From positions 4,533,001 through 4,597,000 of the forward strand of contig NZ_CP108568.1 of assembly GCF_036010485.1 (NCBI RefSeq): a DNA stretch of 64,000 bases. The letters run 5' to 3'. The notes under the pieces are model-generated. The model did no database searches. It had not been told where the DNA came from and was given only the letters and a program-made list of their open reading frames with translations. Of this stretch, positions 24,439-30,850 are shown piece after piece. How positions within the stretch are numbered: position 1 is the stretch's first letter; every line of letters starts with the position of its first letter. Made by a program: the position numbers and the translations under genes. Source of the DNA: Streptomyces sp. NBC_01198 (GTDB lineage: Bacteria; Actinomycetota; Actinomycetes; Streptomycetales; Streptomycetaceae).

Positions 24439-24813
24439 CAGGGGCTCGTTTCGGCGCTGAAGGGCGTGTGGGTGGGCGGGCCGGACGCTGCTGCGCGGCC
24501 GGTCTCTTGCTGACTGCTTGGGGCGCTGTGTTCCGTCGCGGAACAGGCAGCGGGAGCGGGTTCCGCGGCGGAGCGGAGGTCTTGCTCCGTGGCGGGACAG
24601 GGAAGGGGCGTGCGTTCAGTTTCTGAGCCCGGCCTCTGCTCAGTTTCTGAACGGCCCGCCTGTTCAGAAACTGAGCAGAGGCCGGCGGGCCGTGTGGAGA
24701 GGGCGTGGGTGGTGGTCCGGAGGCATTCGGGTGGGGGACCGCCGTTTGGCGTATTGACCGGATGGGCGGACCAGCTGGGGCTGGTCCGCCGGTTGAGCTG
24801 GGGAGACTTCCGG
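24439..24813. other. Intergenic region upstream of mobC, candidate oriT region
   Basis: A 375-bp gap without a credible gene between mobC and the DUF2637 gene. It contains a small perfect hairpin GTTCCG-TCG-CGGAAC at 24530-24544, a direct repeat of TTCAGTTTCTGA, and a 24-bp perfect inverted repeat (listed separately). The position next to mobC/relaxase and the symmetry are those expected of a transfer origin. The nick site is not identified. Confidence 0.5.
24629..24685. repeat. Perfect 24-bp inverted repeat, candidate oriT core
   Basis: The arm at 24629-24652 (begins CCGGCCTCTGCTCAG) is perfectly complementary to 24662-24685 (ends GCAGAGGCCGG), with a 9-base spacer GGCCCGCCT. A further copy of the half motif GTTCAGTTTCTGAGC lies at 24614-24628. 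It could also be a terminator for the DUF2637 gene, which ends at 24814 on the same strand; symmetry alone cannot separate the two roles. Confidence 0.55.
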
Positions 24814-25590
24814 TCAGTGGCCGTCGCGTTCGCGGCGCAGCGTGGCGATGAGCTGGGTGAGGCGGTCCTCGCTGATGGTGTGGCCGGCGTCGCGGATGGC
24901 GTCGCGGACCACGGCGCGGGTGGGGGTTTCGTGCAGATGGAAGGCGGGGCGGGCGAGGACGAGGAGCTCGTCGAGTTCCGCGCTGGGAGGCCTGCCGATG
25001 CGGCGGACCGGGTGGTCGCTTCTGTGGCGTGCCGGCGGGAGTTCGGGGTGGGTGTGCTGGATCTCCTGATCGGAGCCGCCCGGCACCTCGACGGGGATGT
25101 CGGGCTCGCGCTCGGCGGTCTCGGGCCGTGTGCCGCTGCCGGTCGTCGGCGAGGTGGTGTCGGCGCGGGTGATGAGGATGTGGAGGTGGACGGCTCCGGC
25201 GAGGGCCAGCGGGGCGATGGTGGACAGGATGCCGACGGTGGTGTCGCCCAGGTGGAGGCCGGTGGTGGGGGTTTGCTGGTTGAGGCGGACGGCGTGGAGG
25301 GCGTTGGCCCAGATGCTGGCGGTGGTGGCGGTTGCGAACAGGGTCCAGATGTAGAGGCGGGCGCGGAAGGGTGCGGTGCGCAGGACGAGGAGCGCGCGGA
25401 CGCCGTAGGCGATGAAGCCGTCGATGACCAGGGGGAAGAGGTAGGTCAGGGCGGGGCGTATGTGGATGGCGATGGCGATCTGCTGGAGAGCGTCGTAGGA
25501 CAGGGTGCAGCCGGCGGCACCGAGGAGCGCGACGGCTGCGCGGTCCCAGGCGGTTGCCCGGTGGGCTGTGGCGGGGGTGTTCGGGGGCAT
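24814..25590 (-). CDS. DUF2637 membrane protein (Spd-like)
   Basis: A 258-aa protein with four hydrophobic segments in the first ~150 residues (for example AAVALLGAAGCTLSYDALQQIAIAI, read in two parts) and a soluble C-terminal part ending in a helix-turn-helix-like stretch (TPTRAVVRDAIRDAG). DUF2637 proteins recur in Streptomyces integrative elements and plasmids near spread genes, so a role in intramycelial plasmid spread is plausible. It lies in the same direction as the replication genes, 108 bp downstream of the ATPase. Confidence 0.8.
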   Translation of the reverse strand: MPPNTPATAHRATAWDRAAVALLGAAGCTLSYDALQQIAIAIHIRPALTYLFPLVIDGFIAYGVRALLVLRTAPFRARLYIWTLFATATTASIWANALHAVRLNQQTPTTGLHLGDTTVGILSTIAPLALAGAVHLHILITRADTTSPTTGSGTRPETAEREPDIPVEVPGGSDQEIQHTHPELPPARHRSDHPVRRIGRPPSAELDELLVLARPAFHLHETPTRAVVRDAIRDAGHTISEDRLTQLIATLRRERDGH

Positions 25591-25698
25591 GCGGGAACTC
25601 CGGGTGTGGGTTCTGCTTCCGCGCGCGGGCAGGCGTCAGCGCAGGAGCGAGGCGTGGGAGTGGCGTGACGGCGGGTCCGCGGGGCGGCCCGGGGCCGG

Positions 25699-26391
25699 TT
25701 ACGAGGCGGCGGTGCGCCTTCTGCGGTCGTGGCCGGTGAGGATGACGCGGTCGGTCATCTCGGCGAGGCGTGAGGCGACGCGGTCGCCGACGGCGTCGCG
25801 GAGCTCGGCGACGGGCAGGTTGGTGGTGATCAGGGTCGGCAGGAGCTGGTTGTAGCGGTGGTTGACCAGGCGGTAGGTCAGCTCTTCCGTCCACGGGGAC
25901 TGCTTGGCCGCGCCGAGGTCGTCCAGCAGCAGGAGCGGGCTGCGGGCCAGGCGCCAGAGTTGCTGCTCGGGGTCGCTGCCCTGTTGGGGGCGTTGGGCGG
26001 CGTAGAGGTCGGCGGCGGTCGTTGCCTCCCACCGCAGCCGGACACCGGCAGCCAGGAGGGCGCGGATCGCGCCGTACGCCTGGTGGGTCTTGCCGGTGCC
26101 GGTCGGCCCCGCGATCAGCAGCGACGGCCCTGTCGCGATGCCGGGTACGCCGCCCGGCCCGCGCCGGCCGGTGCGGGCGATCTCGTCGGTCCAGGCGGTG
26201 ATACGCGGGTGGTCGGCCAGCGCGTGGCGGTACCGGGGCGGGATGCGGGCATCGGCAAGCTGCAGCGCAGTGACCGGCTCCGGCTCCGGGATGACCTCGG
26301 CTCGTGGGTCAATGCCCCGGTCGGCGAGGATCGCGGTGAGACGGCTCACCGCCCCGGCGGCGGTGCGGGGTTCGCGGGTTGCGGTGGTCAC
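25699..26391 (-). CDS. DnaC/IstB-like ATPase (helicase loader)
   Basis: A 230-aa AAA+ ATPase with Walker A GPTGTGKTHQ and Walker B LLLLDDLGAAK, plus sensor-like TLITTNLPV. It is similar to DnaC/DnaI/IstB loaders that bring replicative helicase to an origin. It overlaps the end of the upstream replication gene by four bases (GTGA), as in phage and plasmid initiator-loader pairs. Probably works with that initiator at the iteron-like array. Confidence 0.85.
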   Translation of the reverse strand: MTTATREPRTAAGAVSRLTAILADRGIDPRAEVIPEPEPVTALQLADARIPPRYRHALADHPRITAWTDEIARTGRRGPGGVPGIATGPSLLIAGPTGTGKTHQAYGAIRALLAAGVRLRWEATTAADLYAAQRPQQGSDPEQQLWRLARSPLLLLDDLGAAKQSPWTEELTYRLVNHRYNQLLPTLITTNLPVAELRDAVGDRVASRLAEMTDRVILTGHDRRRRTAAS

Positions 26392-27311
26392 AGGTCACCG
26401 CCGTAGGCGTCCTCGACGTCTGCCGGGTTGGTCCACGCACGGTGCACCGTCCGGGGGTCGGTCCGTGCCGGAGTGGCGTTCATCGCTTCGTTGACCAGGC
26501 TCGGCAGGACGCTCGGGCTCAGCCCCTTGGTCCGCAGCCGGTCCAGTCCGGCGCGGATGTGGTCGGCGGCGATGTCCTCGCCCAGGAGCTGGTGGACTTC
26601 CCGGCCGAGGTGCCCGAGGACTTTCTCCGGCGGGCGGTGCGCGCATGCCGCGACGTACTCGCCGATGAGCTGCTTCGCCGAGACGGTGGGGCTGGGCGCG
26701 GGGGCGCTCGCGCTCCCCGAAGGGACAGATCCTAGGTCCAGGATCCTAGGTCCTAGATCCGGACAGTGAGCCCTCACCGAGGGCTCACTGAGTCCTCCGT
26801 GAGCCCTCGGTGAGGGCTCGTTGAACCCCACCTGACCTCCGGGTTCGCGATTCAGTGAGAGTGCATGCGTTTGCTGTGAGTCCTCAGCGAGTCCTCCGTG
26901 AGGGCTCACTGACTCCTCACGGAGGACTCGCCGATCTCGTCGTGACGGCTCACTGCTCCCGGCGGCCTCGTGGCGGGGGCAGACGGGTGCGCGGACGCCG
27001 CTGGGGCGGTTGATCTTCTGGTGGTGGTGCCAGGTGACGATGTGCAGGTACTGCTTGGCGTCGTCGCCTTCGTAGCGGCAGATGAGGTCGGCGCCGGCGA
27101 GCTGTGTGAGGTCGTCCTCGACGCCGAGGGGGCCGTGGTCGGGGCGCAGCGACCACAGCAGTCCGGCGATGACGGCGGGTTGGTCGCGGAAGCGGCCGTG
27201 GTCGTCGGCCTGGGTGAGCAGGCCGAAGAAGGTCCGCTCGGCCGACAGCGACACCGCGGCCAGGGACTCCGAGGCGAAGGCCTCGGGCTTGATCGTGCGT
27301 ATCCGGGCCAT
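26388..27311 (-). CDS. Replication initiator (phage replisome-organizer-like)
   Basis: A 307-aa protein. The N-terminal ~105 residues (MARIRTIKPEAFASESLAAV, then RTFFGLLTQADDHGRFRD and HIVTWHHHQKINRPS) form the winged-helix initiator domain seen in actinophage and element replication proteins. A low-complexity middle part (repeated SEPS/AHGGLSEPS-like words) is encoded by a repeat array. The C-terminal ~90 residues resemble a DnaD-like helicase-loader contact region. Coupled to the DnaC-like gene. An origin inside the initiator gene is known in phage and some plasmid systems. Confidence 0.75.
   Translation of the reverse strand: MARIRTIKPEAFASESLAAVSLSAERTFFGLLTQADDHGRFRDQPAVIAGLLWSLRPDHGPLGVEDDLTQLAGADLICRYEGDDAKQYLHIVTWHHHQKINRPSGVRAPVCPRHEAAGSSEPSRRDRRVLREESVSPHGGLAEDSQQTHALSLNREPGGQVGFNEPSPRAHGGLSEPSVRAHCPDLGPRILDLGSVPSGSASAPAPSPTVSAKQLIGEYVAACAHRPPEKVLGHLGREVHQLLGEDIAADHIRAGLDRLRTKGLSPSVLPSLVNEAMNATPARTDPRTVHRAWTNPADVEDAYGGDL
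26728..26952. repeat. Iteron-like array inside the initiator gene, candidate replication origin
   Basis: Several short repeats are packed into about 225 bp. GATCCTAGGTCC occurs twice (26728 and 26742). CAGTGAGCCCTC/GAGGGCTCACTG is a 12-bp perfect palindrome with a 3-base spacer (26764-26790). GAGCCCTC/GAGGGCTC lies at 26801-26819. A 16-bp perfect inverted repeat CGAGTCCTCCGTGAGG/CCTCACGGAGGACTCG spans 26888-26930. Variants of GTGAGCCCTC and GAGTCCTC recur throughout. The array encodes the repetitive middle part of the initiator protein. Confidence 0.6.
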
Positions 27312-27486
27312 GCCTCAGCACCCCGCCTTCGGGGCGGGCTGTGGCGAGGGGGATGCGAGCACGGCGGGCAGGGCCGTACGCTGGTTCACAGAAGTTCCTC
27401 TCCTGGCGGGCTTCGGGGCGGCAACCCCGGGGCCGTATGCCGGTACTGGTCGTTCAGGGATGGGCGGTCTTCGAGGGTTCTGCTTC

Positions 27487-27514
27487 AGCCCCCGGCGTAT
27501 CAGCGCCGGGGGCT
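27487..27514. terminator. Strong hairpin between initiator and repressor genes
   Basis: An 11-bp perfect stem AGCCCCCGGCG/CGCCGGGGGCT with a six-base loop, followed by TTT on the plus strand. It lies in the 363-bp gap 27312-27674 that separates the divergent initiator and XRE genes and otherwise holds no gene. It may end a short plus-strand transcript or act in the initiator mRNA leader. Confidence 0.55.
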
Positions 27515-27574
27515 TTGTCGTGTGTGGGTGGTCGGTGGGCAGGGTGCGGGGGATGGTAGGAGAATACCACATCT

Positions 27575-27645
27575 CTGCGGATCGCAGCAACTAGTTGCAA
27601 TCGGCAGAACGGCGTGTATCCTAGTAGTCTCCCTGCGGATTGCAG
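27575..27645 (+). promoter_or_regulatory. Repressor promoter with two operator-like palindromes
   Basis: CTGCGGATCGCAG (27575-27587) and CTGCGGATTGCAG (27633-27645) are near-identical CTGC-N5-GCAG palindromes 58 bp apart. They flank a promoter-like pair, TTGCAA (27595-27600) and TATCCT (27617-27622), with a 16-base spacer. This is the layout expected if the downstream XRE protein represses its own promoter and perhaps excision/replication genes. Confidence 0.6.
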
Positions 27646-27674
27646 TGAGATACTACGAACGGAAGGAGTGGTGG

Positions 27675-28193
27675 GTGGGCGACAACGAGGAGGACCTGCC
27701 AGGCCCGAGCATCAACCAGCTCGCCGGCGAGGAGAACGTCGCGGTGCGCATCAAGCTCGAACGGGACTCCCGCGGCTGGAGCACCAACGCCCTGTCCGAC
27801 CGCCTCAACGCCGCCGGCTACGAGATGAACCCCTCCGCCGTGTGGCGGATCGAGAACGGCCAGCGCCGGGTCACCGTCGACGACGCCCTCGGCTTCGCCG
27901 AGGTCTTCGGCATCTCCCTGGCCAACCTCGTCGGCCCCCCGAGGCTCGCCGCCCACGCCCGCGCGACGGAGCTCGTCGAGGACATCAGACGCGCCTACCG
28001 CGCCTCCCACATGGCCAACCTCGCCGCCGCCCAGGCCCGCGACGCCCTCGACGCCTACCTCGACGAACACCCAGATGTCCGCGAAGAAGCCGAAGCCGCC
28101 GCGTCCCTCGCCGTCGCCGAAGAACTCATCGGCCTGCCCCAGCCGTACCAACTGCGCAACCGCCCCAGCCCCAACCAGAAGGACACCGAATAG
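27675..28193 (+). CDS. XRE-family repressor of the element
   Basis: A 172-aa protein with an N-terminal helix-turn-helix of Cro/CI type (SRGWSTNALSDRLNAAG, then SAVWRIENGQRRVTVDDAL) and a helical C-terminal half. I chose the GTG at 27675 because GGAAGGAG (27661-27668) is ideally spaced. The frame is open much further upstream, but that part overlaps the promoter. It probably keeps integration, excision and replication genes in check, as in other actinobacterial integrative elements. The two palindromes upstream are its likely operators. Confidence 0.8.
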   Translation: MGDNEEDLPGPSINQLAGEENVAVRIKLERDSRGWSTNALSDRLNAAGYEMNPSAVWRIENGQRRVTVDDALGFAEVFGISLANLVGPPRLAAHARATELVEDIRRAYRASHMANLAAAQARDALDAYLDEHPDVREEAEAAASLAVAEELIGLPQPYQLRNRPSPNQKDTE

Positions 28194-28293
28194 CCCCGCC
28201 TGCAAGCCCCCGCACCGCACCGCCCATCCCTGAGCACCACACCGGCGAGCCCACGGAGTTGCCGCTCCACACGCCGCCAGAAGAGGACACCCC

Positions 28294-28365
28294 GTGCGTC
28301 ATCCCGCCATGCCCGCGACCTCCCCTGCCCGCGCCCGCGCGGAGGAGGCGACCGCCCATGCCTGA
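28294..28365 (+). CDS. Possible 23-aa leader peptide before the excisionase
   Basis: A GTG preceded by AGAAGAGGA opens a 23-codon frame (MRHPAMPATSPARARAEEAT at its start) whose stop overlaps the excisionase ATG by eight bases. Its role would be translational coupling. The frame is too short to be sure. Confidence 0.3.
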   Translation: MRHPAMPATSPARARAEEATAHA

Positions 28366-28705
28366 ACGCCCCCAGCACGAGGCCCCGGTGCCCCGGCTCT
28401 ACCGCCCCGAGGACCTAGCCCACGTCCTCGGCTGCTCCGCCTGGTGGGTCCAGGACCGTGCCCGCCGACGCCTCATCCCCTTCACACGGGTCGGCCGCGC
28501 GTACCGCTTCACCGCCGAACACCTCGCCGAGATCATCCGCCTCAACGAAGAGCGCCCGGCGCGGATACCGACGCCCGACGTGGCCGCTCAGAGGCCGGTT
28601 CCCCAGCCACCCGTGTCCAGGGCTGCCCATCCCGTCCAAGTGGAACGCCTTCGCGCGCGTTCTCCCCGCCGCCTACGCCGCGACCAGTTCGATACGGCCG
28701 CGTAG
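28358..28705 (+). CDS. xis: Excisionase-like helix-turn-helix protein
   Basis: A 115-aa protein with a MerR-type HTH_17 domain (YRPEDLAHVLGCSAWWVQDR, then TRVGRAYRFTAEHL) typical of Xis and recombination directionality factors. The ATG has GGAGGAGG at 28341-28348. It lies 23 bp upstream of the integrase in the same direction, the usual xis-int arrangement of Streptomyces integrative elements. The C-terminal 45 residues are basic and proline-rich. Confidence 0.8.
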   Translation: MPERPQHEAPVPRLYRPEDLAHVLGCSAWWVQDRARRRLIPFTRVGRAYRFTAEHLAEIIRLNEERPARIPTPDVAAQRPVPQPPVSRAAHPVQVERLRARSPRRLRRDQFDTAA

Positions 28706-28728
28706 AGCGACACTGGAGAGGAGGACCC

Positions 28729-30237
28729 ATGGGTTTCGCGGAGAAGCGGGGAAGCTACTGGCGCGGCCGGTTCAAGACCGCACCAGGCAAGCACGGCACT
28801 GTCGTCGACGCGGCGGGCTCGGTGGTCAAGTTCCCGACCAAGCGGGAGGCGAAGCGGGCCGCGGATGAGGCAGAGTTCGCGTTTCGGCGCGGCAAGTGGC
28901 GCGATCCGGGGCTCGGTCAGGAGACGTTCGGCGAGTACGCCAGTCGCTGGTACGCCGTTCAGGACCTGGCCGCATCGACCATGCAGAACTATCGGCGGCA
29001 CATCGAGGAGCACCTGCTCCCGGACTTCGAGGACAAGGCACTCGGCGGCATCCTGCGGACCGACGTCGCGCTGTGGGAGAAGAAGGAGAAGGCACAGTAC
29101 GCCGCCACCAGCGTGAAGACCTGGCGGGCGGTGCTCCACCTCATCCTGGCCGACGCCGTCGACGAAGGCCTCATCGAGGCCAATCCGGCTACGACACGGC
29201 GCGGACGGGGCAAGCGCGCCGGCCGCTCCCGCAACCGCGGACCGGAAAAGGCCATCACGGATCCGCTCGGAGCCCTGCTCATCGCCGAGCGGGCGGCTCT
29301 CCTGTCCGGGCGTGACGACGAGTTCGTCGCCGTCGTCCTCATGGCCTTCACCGGCATGCGCTGGGGCGAAGTCGTCGGCCTGGAGACCGGCTTCGTACGC
29401 CCCGGCGCCATACGCGTCGAGTGGCAGCTGTACCAGCTCGACGACGGCGAAATGGTGCGCTGTCCGCCCAAGGACGACAGCTACCGCACCATCGACCTGC
29501 CGCCCTGGCTGAGGGCCCTGCTGGCCGACCACATCGCCCGAACCAAGCCGACTCCGTGCACCTGCCACGGCAAGACGTACGTCTTCCGAGGCCAGCGGGC
29601 AGCACGCACCGGAGGCCACCACGGCGCGAAGCTCGTCGACGTCGCCCGACGGGCCGGCACCTCCGCCGGCACCGTGTCCAACGTCCTCAACCACCCGGAC
29701 CGGGTCACCGAGGCCACCCGTACCCGCGTGGAGAAGGCCATCGCCGACCTTGGCTTCGTACGTGGCGGCACCATCGTCGGGCACACCCCACACTGGCGCC
29801 GCAGCAGCTTCGCCACGTGGCTGTTCGCGCCGGCCGTCTCGGGACGGTACCCGGCGAGGGGTGGGTCCGGACCTGTGCCGCTCGTCGGCGAGCCCTGGCC
29901 AGGCATCCCGGTGCGGGGACGCAACTCCCAGGGCCGAGCTGACGCTTGCTGGACCCCGATCGCCGAGGGGCTCACCCCGCACGGCCTGCGGCACACCCAC
30001 CGGACGGTGATGGAGGACCTGGGCACGGAGAAGGTCCTCATGGACGACCGCATGGGTCACTTCGACGGCTCGGTCTCGGCGCGGTACGCCCACGTGACGC
30101 CGAGCATGCGAAAGCGGCTGACGGCCGGCCTCACCGCAGAGTGGGAGGCCGCGCTGGACGCCCGGCTGACCATGCATCCAGCCTCGCCGGTCGACTCGCT
30201 GAACCAGCTTCTGCACGCGCGAGCGGCGTCCAGGTAG
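28729..30237 (+). CDS. int: Tyrosine recombinase (integrase) with an inserted LacI-type HTH
   Basis: A 502-aa site-specific recombinase. It has an N-terminal arm-binding domain, a core-binding SAM-like domain (about 65-160) and a catalytic domain with R211 (GMRWGE), H418-x-x-R421 (HGLRH), H444 (GHFD) and the nucleophile Y453 (ARYAHV). Between the first catalytic Arg and the HxxR box, residues ~302-345 read as a LacI-family DNA-binding helix-turn-helix (VDVARRAGTSAGTVSNVLNH). It would integrate the element at the tRNA-Pro(CGG). The ATG at 28729 has GGAGAGGAGG just upstream. Confidence 0.9.
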   Translation: MGFAEKRGSYWRGRFKTAPGKHGTVVDAAGSVVKFPTKREAKRAADEAEFAFRRGKWRDPGLGQETFGEYASRWYAVQDLAASTMQNYRRHIEEHLLPDFEDKALGGILRTDVALWEKKEKAQYAATSVKTWRAVLHLILADAVDEGLIEANPATTRRGRGKRAGRSRNRGPEKAITDPLGALLIAERAALLSGRDDEFVAVVLMAFTGMRWGEVVGLETGFVRPGAIRVEWQLYQLDDGEMVRCPPKDDSYRTIDLPPWLRALLADHIARTKPTPCTCHGKTYVFRGQRAARTGGHHGAKLVDVARRAGTSAGTVSNVLNHPDRVTEATRTRVEKAIADLGFVRGGTIVGHTPHWRRSSFATWLFAPAVSGRYPARGGSGPVPLVGEPWPGIPVRGRNSQGRADACWTPIAEGLTPHGLRHTHRTVMEDLGTEKVLMDDRMGHFDGSVSARYAHVTPSMRKRLTAGLTAEWEAALDARLTMHPASPVDSLNQLLHARAASR

Positions 30238-30850
30238 GGGCGAGTCGCCGGGTGCGGCGGGTGTCACCTCGGGGGGCCTCGGTGGCACCGGCCGCGTCTG
30301 GCATCCAGCGTTCAGTCCAGGGCTTTCGGTGGCCTGCCAGATCTCGTGTCCAAACCGCAGGATCGGGAGGCTAGCGCCCTTGGTGACATCGACAACTGGA
30401 GAGCCCGCCGGACCACATAGGGGCCAGAGCCAGGCACCCCGTCCCCCACGCCGCGCTCATACCTCAACTCAGGCTTCACGCAGCCTGGTTGAGGCGGTCG
30501 TTCACCTAAATGGGTTAACTCGACCGTTGTGAGTGGCGGTTGTGTCGCAGACAGTGGCAAATTCCGTGACGCACGTCGGTGGCTCATCACCGGCGTCCGC
30601 CTCATGCCACCTTCGGTGGAGCAGGAGCAGGCTGCGAGAGGTCCAGGTGCCACCGAGGCGCTGTTGGGGCTGATCGTTCTTCGGACGCTGGCAGGTGGAC
30701 CGTACGGGGCGAGGACCGCTGCACACCTTCACGGGTGTCGGCCCAATTCCTCGCCGGCACGAGGCTTCTGCACTCGGGCGCGTGACACGCTCCCGACGGA
30801 CGGGAGCTTCTGTGGCCGCCCGGGACGCCTGGGTGGAAGGACGCGACACC
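30238..30850. other. Gene-free gap between integrase and cargo gene
   Basis: I find no convincing gene in these 613 bp. The section around 30500-30560 is less GC-rich and probably holds the promoter of the cargo gene. Open frames extending upstream of 30851 lack a ribosome binding site. Confidence 0.5.

Noticed and set aside
24203-26032. 609-codon minus-strand frame across mobC upstream region, DUF2637 gene and ATPase
   Set aside because: Extreme Pro/Arg content and overlap with three well-supported genes show it is a shadow frame.
26970-27674. Upstream extension of the XRE repressor frame
   Set aside because: It overlaps the initiator gene and the promoter/operator region; GGAAGGAG fixes the start at 27675.
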